A stretch of 64,000 nt of DNA from Rotaria macrura (lineage: Eukaryota > Rotifera > Eurotatoria > Philodinida > Philodinidae), in NCBI GenBank assembly GCA_900239685.1, contig OENT01000089.1:126761-190760 (forward strand), read 5' to 3'. The position numbers and the translations under genes are program-made. Positions 39,530-51,800 of the stretch are shown piece after piece. Every line of letters starts with the position of its first letter. The stretch's first letter is position 1. The notes below the pieces were generated by a model. That model had not been told where the DNA came from. It made no database searches and worked only from the letters and a program-made list of their open reading frames with translations.

Positions 39530-41346
39530 ATCTTCGTGATCTGTTCTTTGTTATTACTTCTTTTTTTCTTTTCTTTTCACACCTGTTCTATTGTGCAGAC
39601 AGAGGAAAGCAAGTTTAATTAGAGTAATTGTCCAGACAATTAGTCGATAGTATGTTCTGTTCTTTTTACTGTTTGATACAGTAAGCAATGGTGTTGTTAC
39701 TTCATTTATTCATCTTGTGTAACCATCACAACTCTGATAATGATTTATTTTTTTTTCTTTTCTTCTGATCACATATATTGAGCTCTTCTCTCTCTCTCTC
39801 TCCCTTTTCCCCCTTGTCTGCATGTGTCAAGTAGAAATAGAGAATATATTTGCTCGTTTCTCGCTTACACATGCACAATCGCCATCGATCATCGTCTCGT
39901 AATTGGAAAATAAATTGAAATCGAGATGTAGTAATCGTAATAGGAGGAGGTACATGAATATTGATTACCCTATCTTCATTCATTTTTCTTTTCTAGACAG
40001 TAGCAATAGTGGTAGCGGCTCAGTTATATCAATGCAGCCTAAACTCGAACCACAATCAGTTGTATTTGATCAACAACAACAACAGCAACAACAACAACAA
40101 CAGTCTAAAATGGTACCTATAGTTCCACGTTATGATTCTCAACAACAGTGTTCAACAAATGGTAGTGCATATACATGTTCTAATTGTACACAACCTATTC
40201 ATGAACGTTATTTATTATATACACAAGATCGCTTATGTCGCGGAAATTATTGGCATATGCAATGTTTACGTTGTCAATGTTGTGATGCAGTTTTAGCAGA
40301 TATATCTTCAACATTTTACACTAAAGATAATGCACTACTTTGCAAGTCTGATTATATTAAGTAAGACAACAACGAAAAGCATTCGTAATCTTGTATTGTT
40401 GAAACTAACTAAACAAGAGAAAGAGAGAGAGAGACAGAAAGAAAACAGGTTTCTGGGATTCAATCTATGCTCAATAAGTCAATAATCAAGCAAAAGGATT
40501 CTTCTATTGTCTAAAATGAATAGAAATGCAAAGTGCTCCTCCTTATAATAACATAAGAGAAAACTTTGTAGGAATTCCTGGTTGAAGAAAAAAAGCAACG
40601 GGCTTTTTCAATTAAAAGAAATCCTATAAATTAAATATTCATCATTCAACTATCTCTACTTGAACTCGTAATGAGAGACCAAGGAAAAAGACGAGAAGAA
40701 AAGAGAAAAAGATGAATTGATTTTTATGAATGGATCAATAAAGACAAAAATATATTTTTACATCTTCTGTTTTGCTAGAAGATATGGTAGTCGTCCGTGT
40801 TCATTATGCAGTCAAGTTATTGGACCAAATGAACAAGTTATGCGTGTTAGTCCAAATTATGTTTATCATCTTCATTGTTTTACTTGTATTAAATGTCATG
40901 CACGTTTAGTTAAAGGTGATCGTTATGTCTTTTTCAATGGACAATTATATTGCGAAAAAGATAATCCACTTAAATCAACAGCAAATACTAGTAATAGTCC
41001 AGCATCGAAACGCGGCACTAATACTAGTAAACGTGGTGCAAAAGCAGCTACGGCCGCTGCATCACGTGCTGCTGCAGCTGCAGCAGCGGCCGCGGCTGCT
41101 CAAGCTCAACAACAAACATTCACAACACCACCAACACAAATACATCATCAATATCATCCTTCAACACATACAGGACACTTAACACTACTAAATAATCATC
41201 ATATGCATTCGTCAACATCGTCATCATCTTCGTCATCGTCGCCATCAACAAATACAATGACACATTCGTTGCTCAATAATACTAATAATAACAATAGCAA
41301 CGGTTCATCATCTTTGGCGACGCCTAGCGGTGATGAACTATATTAG
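36322..41346 (+). CDS. LMO4: LIM-only protein, LMO4-like
   Basis: Three exons (36322-36412, 39997-40360, 40779-41346; phases 1 and 2) encode 340 residues. Exon 1 starts MLSDLLDDDILTR. LIM1 spans about 91-152 with zinc ligands C91, C94, H117, C120, C123, C126, C146 and D149. LIM2 spans about 159-222 (RPCSLCSQVIGPNEQVMR through LYCEKDNP). The RYLLY, TKDNALLCKSDYI, VYHLHCFTC and LVKGDRY-like segments match LMO4 rather than LMO1-3. Human LMO4 is 165 residues; the extra length here is an N-terminal Ser/Gln-rich region with a poly-Gln run and a C-terminal tail with poly-Ala, His, Ser and Asn runs. LIM1 also carries about five extra residues (RLCRG) before the WH ligand pair. LMO4 has no DNA-binding domain; it bridges LDB1 and transcription factors in the nucleus. 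The 3.58-kb first intron (36413-39996) may hold regulatory DNA. Confidence 0.92.
39497..39530. repeat. TA/TG compound microsatellite in LMO4 intron 1
   Basis: About ten TA units run directly into about seven TG units. Confidence 0.9.
40068..40101. repeat. CAA/CAG repeat encoding poly-Gln in LMO4-like protein
   Basis: About eleven in-frame Gln codons, mostly CAA, in exon 2 upstream of LIM1. Confidence 0.85.
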
Positions 41347-42737
41347 AATTATTCAATGTTCGATTTTGTTTTTTCTTGTTTCTTCTTCTTCTTCTGTGTT
41401 GTGGTATAGAGAATGAATCCTTGTCTTTTTCTATGCACACTTGTTGCCTATTTGTTTATTTCCTGTTTTTTTCTTTCTCCTCTGTTTATATCTTTTCTAA
41501 CTGTTAAAAAAGAGAAAAACTTAAGAGAGATATATTTACAAGAAATAATTTTATTGATACAAACCGAATTATAAAAACGAAACAATCAAAAAAAAGTTTA
41601 TATGGTACATGCAGGGTTGGGTTTCAATTATGAAGTTTTTCTATTGTTCGTTTATCGGAAAATAATATTTATGTAATCAGATAATTATAATTATATACAT
41701 GAAATAATTCTATTCATCATTCAAAAGCTGTCATCTTGACATTTTTTTGTCTCATTTCTATTCTTTTCCTATGTATCTCCATTATTTATTCTGTTTTAAC
41801 AGAACTATCTTCAAGTATTTTGCATTGTTAATGAGTTCCTCAACTATTTCCATCATTCAAGCTATTCATAAATATTTTTTGAAGATATATATATATATAC
41901 ATAATGAATTATATTTGAATAGAAAGAAGAAAAAGAATCATAGCCTATTTTCATGGTAATTGTTCAGTTAATTAAAAGAACTTCAAAATGAAATATGACA
42001 AGTAAAATTGCTGTCAAAAGTCATAGTTAATACAGTATGACATTATTTTTCATCTAGAGAAGATTTTCAATCAAAGAAAAATATGACAAACACAAAATAA
42101 CGAGCTATTCAAAGATGCCTTAACATAGGTCAGTAGAAGATAAATCTTCAGGCTTTATTTTGATTTAAAATTGGAAGGTACTTTCGATACGAAAGATACG
42201 AGTCTTCATGATCAGATATGATTAATCTAATATTCAATTAATTTCACAGCACTAATTAGCAATGTTTGTTTAATTTTATCTTTCTTGTCTCTCGTTATCA
42301 ATAACGAAATTTAATTTCTAGGATTACAACAATATCACTCCGAAAAGTGACTTGTTGTTTTTAAAGAATAAAAATTGATTATTTCTCGAAAAAAAAAATA
42401 TCATCATAATTCTTGCGATTGCTTTTCAATGAATTATCTCATTTTGTTTTACAAAGTAACATCTTATATGATCTTTGGTATAAATTTCAATGATCTGTAT
42501 CGATGAAGAGAATCAAAAGTTAAGGGTTTTTAAATATGCTAGTAACTGTCAAATTTACATTTTATAATTTTAAACATTCTTAGGTTACTATTTATGAAAA
42601 CCAATATAATTTTGATTTAGTCTTTGGAGACAAAAAAGAATCTAGTCCGAGATAAAATAGAACATAGTTCTAATACAAAGATATTAAAAAATATCTTTGA
42701 TTATTTTATCAAATTAATTTTATAAAAAGCCGTTTCA

Positions 42738-43046
42738 TCATCCTTTTAATGATTTATTAATCATATATAAATTTGCACCTGCAGTTACTTTAGTCACAAC
42801 ATTACCGAGATAGCTTCGTTCTTGTTTAATTACGCATACAGTCAGGTGAATGTTCTGAGCTGGAAAAACTTTGACAAAACAACTAGAGATATAATGCCAA
42901 ACAATACTAGGATTAATACCTTCATTGTTGAACAAACATCCATGAAAAAGAAAACTCAATATACAACATGATCGATCTCTATATAAATGTAAAAATATCG
43001 TATAATGAAGACTTACTGAAATTATGAATCTATTTAATACCAACAT
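42738..43046 (-). CDS. Possible decayed or orphan coding stretch
   Basis: A minus-strand open frame of 102 codons. The 3' two-thirds (about 42738-42930) have protein-like codon use, including NPSIVWHYISSCFVKVFPAQ and VIKQERSYLGNVVTKV, and end TGA. The 5' third is hydrophobic and T-rich and less convincing. I do not recognise a family and see no partner exon. It could be a remnant exon or chance. Confidence 0.2.
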   Translation of the reverse strand: MLVLNRFIISVSLHYTIFLHLYRDRSCCILSFLFHGCLFNNEGINPSIVWHYISSCFVKVFPAQNIHLTVCVIKQERSYLGNVVTKVTAGANLYMINKSLKG

Positions 43047-43177
43047 GAAGAATTGATTGTTAATTTCTCAGTAAAATAATGCAGCAAGTTCAAAGCATAC
43101 ACTTCATATTTCGGTACAATTTTAGAATTCTTGTTTCTGTCATATGTTAAGATTAGAACTTATTCGTCACTTTTTTT

Positions 43178-43200
43178 ACTAAGTATGAATCATACTTAGT
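43178..43200. repeat. Perfect 10-bp inverted repeat
   Basis: ACTAAGTATG and its reverse complement are separated by AAT, giving a 23-nt palindrome in an intergenic region. Confidence 0.85.
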
Positions 43201-45098
43201 GTTTGTCAACGATGTTCTCTTCTATCTTATATGACGTAAGGATGTCTGTTTTTTTTACATTGAACTAAAGGTGAAAGTACTCAATAGAAAATTACACAAT
43301 CGTAGTATACGGGAGCTGTTGTCCTTCACTTGTAGTCGAGCTCATTATTCAAATATTCTTTTTTTTTTTTATAGAAATTGAGTAAATTGACACAAAAGAC
43401 CTTTAGCCGAGTATTCATCATTATCGAAGGATATGAAACAGAGTATCAGTTAGTAGTATCCTATTTTTCAAAGAAATGTTTACTCTTTCATGTGCTCTAT
43501 TTGACATGAATTTAGCTTCAACGCTCATATTGAGAAGCGCATCCGATTTTCAAGTTAATCTACTTTCATATTGCTTAATATTAAATTTCACCCGAAATCT
43601 TGAAGTTCTATATGAAAAGAAAAACAAAACTCTTTATTTAAAATTGACTCATAATCCTATCCGATTAAGTTTTTATTTTTTCTCAACTTCAAGTTTTCTA
43701 TTGATGAATATTTTATTGAATTACTGTCCAAATCTTAGGTGAGAAAGATTGATTTGTAATAGTTATCGAGAGAATATATTTATAACGAGTGTTCCACTAG
43801 TGAAAGTAGATTCATATAGCTCTGAACTTAAAGAGATCTACTATTATGAATATGTTTGTATCGGTTTCACACACTTTTCTATACAATTTTTTAAGTTTTG
43901 AAGGGAATTTCAGTAAGTTTTCAATTGCTTCTCCATCGAGACTATCCGAATAACATAACAAAGATGAGAACTTGTGGAAATGTCAAAAGTATTTTCGTTG
44001 TTCGATTTTTGTTTTTTTCTAATGGGCAATGTTTAAAAGAAAAGGTAGATTCTTCTGATAATAGAAACGACATTAATTTTTGTCTTTTGACTCGAGATTT
44101 TGTTCAAATCAAATTTTCGATAGTATTATAGGTCTCTGTAGAAATTCGACAAGTGTAAGTATTTAATTTGCTGAGTCATCAGTAGAAGAAAAACGATTGG
44201 TTCCTTGTTGTCAGAATGTTTCCACGTAGTTATCTTTTGAAGTAAAACATTTGAATATCAATCAAATTTTTATGATGAACGTAGATCATTTGGCAATTCA
44301 TGGATGTAAAATATTTGAAATCGAAAACTGAACGTCAATTTTCATGTTTATCTTAGATAAACATTTATTTTCTATTGAGAGAAGTGGAATATACAAGCTG
44401 ATTTATCGAAAATAAAAATTTAGACAATCTCGATGAATAACTGATTCGACCTTTATGACTGTTGTTCTTTCTTCAATTCTTTTTCTTTTTGTACTCAAAA
44501 AAACGAACTGAATTAATTAGTGATGGAAAGAACGATGAATTATTGTCTTCAATAATCACACCAAACTTTGCTAATTACATTATCGAAGGCTATTCATGTT
44601 GAACTTCAATAATGGTTTCACACGGTTCTGTTGTAATGAAAATTCAAAACCTTGATCGTAGATTAGAATTTCTTATTTTGATTGAATATGAAATATTTCG
44701 AGACAGCTACTTTTCGATATTAGACATTCAAATAGTAGGAGAACTAATTTTATTAAGTAGAGATGGAGTGCAAGTAAAATGTAACAACTACATGTAGGTC
44801 CATCCATGAACCAAGAACATGGTCGATGACGCTTGAACAAAGTGAAGAAACGTCAACAACTGTGTAACTCTAGTTTGAACGTCATTTTTGGTGTGTCTCT
44901 TACATACTCGTCAGACAAAAATATTGAAAAAAATCTTTATTTATCATGCATCATGATTTGATAAGAGTGTATATTTATTGAAAAGATCATTCGTCTAGTG
45001 TGGGAGTAGCAGAAGCGTGTACAATGCCAGACACAAAAAAAAAGAAGACTAAATCACAGTTAAACTGTCATTGAATTAAATGGAATTCTTATTTGTTT

Positions 45099-45634
45099 CT
45101 ATGCTTGTGCAGCACGATCTTCTTGTTGAGCTTTATCAAGCTCACTATAAATCTTTTGTGATTCTTCATATTCTTTCGATTGTTTCAAAGTTTCATCATT
45201 GGTTGCTGCATTCTAAAACGAACGATTTATCATAAGACTAATCAATAGGAATATAAGAACGAATGACTCGAACATTACATAGACATCTTGAAATTCTTTC
45301 CATGCTTTTATAAAACTACTTTTTGTGTGTGAAATCATTGATTCCGTTTCTTTCAATACTTCGTTCTAGAAGAATATCAATTAGAACCATCGATAAATAG
45401 TTTTATACTCTACCGCTTTTCTAAGATCATATTCATCACGACCTTCATTTGCCATTTTTTCGACTCGACGTCTTTCGTTTTCACACTCTTTCTTATAAGA
45501 TAAATATTCTTTCCATATTCTAAAAACAAAATCAAATTTCACGATATTGTCCGAAGTAATCTCATGTTTATTTTTCTATCTTACCGTTTTGCAACGCCAG
45601 TTTTGATTTTCAATTCTTTCAATTTATCCGACAT
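45099..45634 (-). CDS. TBCA: Tubulin-specific chaperone A (cofactor A)
   Basis: Four minus-strand exons (45634-45585, 45519-45414, 45365-45279, 45212-45099; phases 2, 0, 0) encode 118 residues; human TBCA has 108. The start MSDKLKELKIKTGVAKRIWKE and the following YKKECENERRRVEKM, YDLRKA, VLKETESMI and LKQSKEYEESQKIYSELDKA are characteristic of the family. They predict three amphipathic helices that form the TBCA bundle. The protein captures folding-intermediate beta-tubulin after release from CCT and feeds the heterodimer assembly pathway in the cytosol. The start codon is the first ATG and gives the usual short N-terminus. The gene lies 190 bp downstream of the AP3B stop on the same strand. 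An acceptor-like TTAATTTTAG (ending at 45673 on the minus strand) sits 39 bp upstream of the start. Confidence 0.94.
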
Positions 45635-45824
45635 TATTCAGATATTAAAAAACGTAGCAAAAAAGAAATGATCTAAAATTAATTAAAATTAAAATTACAC
45701 TTGATATTATTGCACGACTAGAACAACAAAAATCATTAGAATAATCATATGGAAATAAATTACTATAACAACACCAAGAAAAAAAATAATTAAAATTATA
45801 ATTAAAAAGAATAACTATCATAAT

Positions 45825-48800
45825 TTATGCCACAGTAGAAAATGTTTGTTTAATTTCTTTTAATAGCATTGCTGCAAGAACCATTCGATCGGAATTTACT
45901 GTTAAATTTACTGTTAATTCAGGAATGTTCAAATGAATTGTAATAAGTATAAGTGCTTTACTTGATATTGTTTGACCAGAAAATCTATATTACAAAATAA
46001 AACAATATATGTACTCGTTACTAAGACCTTTCACGGATAAAGACTTTCATATCGGAAAAGAAAGTGTTAACGAATTTCGATTTTATTTCAGAGACATTTA
46101 TCAGATATTAGACTATGACATTAAGTACTAATTCTTTCTCTTGTCTCTAGTAAACAGCAGCGTTTGCAATTTTACACAACGGTTGAATGCCGTAAATAGT
46201 CTTATGACACAAAAACCGTGTAGACGTGTAACTCGTTATGATTGTTAACTTTCTAAATACGTTCTTAAATTGAGAGAAATAAAAATATGTCACGATAATA
46301 CCTATGACAGAACTCGTATCGATAATGAAAGTTCTAACAAGAATAAGATTTTCCATAATAAACTAGTTTCCTATTGATCATATAAGGTTAGGAAAGAATA
46401 ATTTTGCGCTTGAATTTTCAAAGAGAAATAAGTAGGACGTGAGATAGACACCGTTCTATCAAGTAGAATTATTCTACGCAGCTTTTGCGGATCAATACTG
46501 TTTGATTTTTTTCACATGACATGTATATTCCATTATGAAACTAGATATTCAGTACACAATTGTATCACATTCAAAGCAGTGGTGCATAGCTAGCGTTTTT
46601 TATCGAAAAATCAAATTGTACTCAAAGAAAAGGTTAAGTAGAAACTTCTTAAACCTTCAATTTGCTATAAGGCATTTAAAGAAAGATTTCTAATGTTCAT
46701 TTTCGCAGAATATCGATCGTTGTTATCAAATAGGCAAAATTTATAGTTTTCAAAAGTTACATCAACAATTCATAATGTAGTCTATTTGTTGACATTTGAA
46801 GTAATAAGGATAGTAAACATTCGATTCTCTTTCTTTTTTCGTATCTGTCATCGGAGATATCAAATCGAACGAACAATGAGCAGCTCAGTCATGAGATTTG
46901 CATGTAAATCTTTCCAAAGAAATACGTCTAATGAACACAAAAAATTATTCTATAAAGTAAGTTGCTCAGGAAATAAATGTAATTTTTCAAATAATATTCA
47001 TGTGTAAGATTAGTCAGTTTTATGGTTTGTGCCTTGAGATGAAAAAACATTTGCTTTATACACATCATACTAAAAGGAAAATATTCGTTGAAATTTTGTC
47101 TATCGATTCATAAACTGAATGATTTTGAAAACATCATTTTTCTGCACTTGTGGTAAGTTATCGTTAAGTAGTATTTGTTTTTTTCTTTTCTTCGGTTTCA
47201 TTGTCAGAAATAACGTTTCTGATATCCGATATATCGCTCATGAATTTATTCTCACCGATATACTGCTGAATCACCAGAACCCGATGGTACCGAAGAAACA
47301 TTGACACATTGTAATATTTTTGTTTGAACAGCTGAAAAATTTAACTTTCCCATTTGAGTTTCATTAATATTGACATTATCTATCATTTCATTCATACCAC
47401 GAAGATTGACTAAAACGATTTGATTTGTATTTGGAAGAGCAAAATAAGAATGAGATGAGAACATTTTTTTATTTACCTAGATTTTGATTGAATTGTTGTT
47501 CATTGAGAAACTTTTGTTCAAAGAGTTCTCCAATATGACATGAAATTGATAATGGTGTTGATAATTGTCTACCGTCAAATGATAAATCAAATGAAGCCGG
47601 TTGAGTTTTATCATTAAAATCAATACCAATAGATGAGACGATTGATGCACTACTTGGCAATATATCAATCTCATTGAATCCATCAATGTTGACACGAGAT
47701 GATTTCTATACAGAGACATGAAAACAGTTTTTTTGTATAGATAAAATTAAGAAGAGAAATGTAAATTTTCATGCAAAGATTAGTCGCAAGAAGACTGACT
47801 TTCAACTTAACACATTTCTTTGACAAGAATCGTTCATTGAGAAAGAATTAGATATTTTTACTATGTAATATATCTTAAGATAGAGTGAGCTGTTGATATC
47901 GTCTCGCGAGGAACTTTACATTCAATATCCTTTTCATAGAATGAAAACCAATCACACTGACCGTTCTCTTTAACCTAACGCTTCACATTGAAATAGAAAC
48001 CATACGGTTAGTGTACACATCATTGAAAGCATAGATGAAATCATACTGTATCTATGTTCACTAGTTTATGAGACATATCATTATCGCACGGGGGAACGAT
48101 TATTCGGAGAGCAGGAAAGTTATCTCAACAGGATACGTTCCATTGATAAAAAGCTGTTGTGACTCAATAAAAACTACCCAAAATAGTTTATCATCTACAA
48201 GATATTTTTTCTTAATATCCATCAACTTTTGCCACATCTTCAAATATTTCGTCGTTACATAGTATTTCTCGAGTCTTCACTGAATAACACTTGATTATAA
48301 ATAACATTTTCATGAAAAATCGGACATAGTCTACGCGTAATCCAGACTAATTCTGCTGTTTAAAAAAAATAATCACAATAGAAGATACCGCTCTTGACAA
48401 TCGAAGGTTTTGAAATCTTTTGTAAAGAATCATAACTTATGAAGATCTATGTGATACGCAAGCACCTTAATTCGAAAGCTATTTAGTATTTGAGAGATTT
48501 TCGTATTCACACGCATGATAAACAAACCGATTTTAAAAACTTAATTGATTGAATATCTTTATTTGTTGTTGTATTTGTTAATATCAATTCAATATGAACC
48601 ATGTTTGGCATACGCCGATAGGTTGTGCGAGGAAAGCGATATTGAATCTGTAAGCCTTGACCTGTTATACGATTTAAACAATCATATTGTCGAATATAAG
48701 TTAGTGATGATGATGACGTCTAAATATAGGAGATTCGATTAGAATTACGAAAAATAAAAGCTTCTTATTGTTATTTAATTTACAGATAAAGATTGTAAAC

Positions 48801-51800
48801 TGTTCAAATCATCTAATGTATTAGTTTTTGTTGTCGATTGAATTGAGACTGATGTTGGAGTCGAACCGAGGAATGATTCCACTAAAAAGAAAAACAAACA
48901 TTGAATGCTTCCTTTTATTTTTACAGATATAGTGTATTGATAGACATACAATCCATTTCTAAAAGAGATTTTTCTGCTGGTGGAATACTATAATCACTAA
49001 CAGCAATAGTTGATGGTGATTTAGCAACAGTTGATATGTGTTGTGGAATTTGCTAAATATCGACAATTAGATCTATGAAGAAACTAGAATTGAATTTTTA
49101 TACTTCATCTTCATCACTTGAATCTTCTTCTTCTTCCTCGTCGTTTTCTTCTTCTTCTTCTTCTTCTTCACTGCTTGAACTACTTTGATGTTGATGCTTA
49201 GTAATATCCGTTGATCGAGCATCTAATTGCTCGTATTCATTCGTTTTATTTACATTGTCTTTTGTTTCTTTTTCCTCTTCTTCTTCTCCGTCTTCGGATT
49301 CCTTCTCATCGTCATCATCATCATCATCGGGACCTTCGGTCGAACTTTCTTCTTCTTCTTCTTCTCTTTCACCCTCTTCGTCTGAATAAAACTTTTCATC
49401 AATGTGGATCTTTTTCTTGCCACCTGCACCGACTCCAGAGGTCGCACTCGACTTTCTTGATTGACTATGTTGCGGTGTTGATGGATGAATGATTTCAACA
49501 TTACGAACACTAGGATCAGCTGGTTCAAGTGGGAAATCAGGTAAATCTTTATAACCTGCTGCTTTTTGACCAATAGCATACGACAATGTACCCAATGTAT
49601 ACTGTTCATGATCTACAAAACCAACAGGAAAAAAAAGAAAGAATTCAAATTTATAATATTATTCAAACTATGTATGATGATTTTACCTCGAATCGTCGAT
49701 TCGAGTGTTGGCGCTGGTTTGGGTGCTAACAATATTTTTTTTGCATTTTTACTTAAAATTGGACATTTTTCCGATTGAAATAATATAGCTCGAAGTAATC
49801 GAGCTTTATCACGTGTATCATAATTTGTGTCATATTTAGCTAAATTAAATACATATTGAACAAGTAAGTGTGTTTGTTTATTATGTGTCACGTAAAGTTT
49901 AGCAGCTAGATTAAGTATTTGATGTTTAACTATTGTTTCCTAGGAAAAAAAAACGGATTTTTCAATGAACAAAATAATAATCAAACGGTTGACGAACTTC
50001 ATCCGGAAATGTTTTTGCCATTTTTCTTAAAACATCCGGTGCCAATTTACTAACACGATCCGAATATTCCCCAATGAGCCAAAGAATCGATGCTCGTGCT
50101 GTTGGAATACTTACTTTATCGACCATACGAACAATATGTTTAATAATATCACTATATTGTGATGGCTACGATAAAAATGACATTTGCTAAATTTATTAGT
50201 TACGATAATTAGCTGCAAGATTTTCAAAATATTCAATTTTGAAACACGATACTTCGAGGATTGTTAGCATCTCTTTTCTCGTGAATCCTTTCGTCCGAAA
50301 ACTTTCAGATTCAATGCATTCTACTAGTTTAAGAAATATTTGAAGAAAACATACCCGATTCCTATAAGAAATTCTTTGAAAACAGCTAAATATTAGCAAT
50401 CTCTAACCATGTCGATGACATACATAGTCAAGATTAAATCTGATGTAATCTACGATATGTAGAATTCTATTCTCTGTCTCTCTCTATGCATAAGGCAACA
50501 CTCGTAGTGGATCGTGTTTCACAATTGTAACAATAGATGTTTTTTTTTGCACATTTACATTAATCTGAAGTAGTTTTTTGATAATAACAACACTTTCAGC
50601 AACAATAGTTTCATCTTTTTTCGACATTAATTTTACGAGTCCATTTAAACAAGCTTCAGTTACTTCAGGAATTGTACTTGCACATCGTCCAATAGCATGA
50701 ATTGTTTGGGCACCAAATTCTTTATCTGGACTAACAACATAGGTCTAAAGTGAAATGAAAATTCGTTTGAATACGAACTTAAAAAGAGCAGAGACAAATA
50801 ATTGATTTCTTCTTACTTGAAATTCTCGAAGAATAGTTGAAATGTTTGATGTATTAGCAAGTATAGTAAGAATTTCAAGTTTATAATATTTGACATAACT
50901 ACTATCATTAGAATGAATATAGAATGATTTTAGGTATGGTTCAAATATTTGTTTATGTTTATTGGCCATTGATGCAATTGATTTTAGAACAATGGTTTGA
51001 ATTTCACTAGAAAATGTTAGCTATTGTTTTTTACAACAACCAAATGAATCTATTTATCTTACCGATGATGTCGAAGCAAACGAATTAATGCTTTAGCAAC
51101 AACTTGTACTTCACTTTGAGGTGCGACATAATAATAAAGTTGAGCTACAGCCATCACAACCTTAAACATAGTTCATGCAGATTTCTTAAAAAACGATCTT
51201 GTATAAAGAGTCAATTAGGTGATTTTGAAAACGATCGTCTTGTATTTATTTCGTTGATTGTATTCAAGTGTTAAATATTATTCATACTACGAACACTATC
51301 TCTTTTGATTGTTCATGTATTGCTTTATAGTTTTCCATAATGTGAAAAAGATTCATGATTTTTTTAATATCAAATCAATATTCTTCATTACTTTTAGTGA
51401 TGTATATATATACCACTGATTGGCATGATGATTACCACGCGTCCGTATGTAAATATGAAATCTATTTAAAATTTTATTTTCGAAATATAATATCTCGTGA
51501 AAAAACATAAACATCAGTTTGATTGAATATTTTTGGTACAAAAATTACATATTGAAATTCAGAAAGATGCAAAAACAGTTAAGACTCACGTATCGTACAG
51601 CTAGATCTATGCTCGTGCAAGTACATGTTCTGATATTGGATCATCGTTTCATGGAAAATACAATTAGACAATTCTCATTTGAGATTTTGGTCAACATGTA
51701 CAACCCTCACTTGTTGAGATATCTTCGTTTTTATTTTTGACAAATTCAATTCAATACGTTGCATCCTGCTGCAAAAATATTCGTCGTATATTTGATAATT

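Larger units (their letters stand above)
41347..45098. other. Intergenic region between convergent LMO4 and TBCA genes
   Basis: About 3.75 kb between the LMO4-like stop (plus) and the TBCA stop (minus). It contains TA runs near 41887-41899, a perfect palindrome at 43178-43200, and a coding-like minus-strand stretch near 42738-42940. TTTATT words near 44937 and 44969 (AATAAA on the minus strand) fit TBCA poly(A) signals. No splice-supported gene is seen. Confidence 0.4.

Noticed and set aside
40916..41182. Second open frame across LMO4 exon 3
   Set aside because: Frame shadow of the poly-Ala/Gln region; the LIM2 frame is clearly the real one.
48545..48742. 65-codon frame with a signal-peptide-like start, opposite strand in an AP3B intron
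   Set aside because: No homology, no splice sites, and hydrophobic starts are common in AT-rich DNA.
49211..49609. Open frames on both strands with runs of His, Leu, Met or Lys
   Set aside because: They are shadows of the acidic GAA/GAT-rich hinge exon of AP3B.
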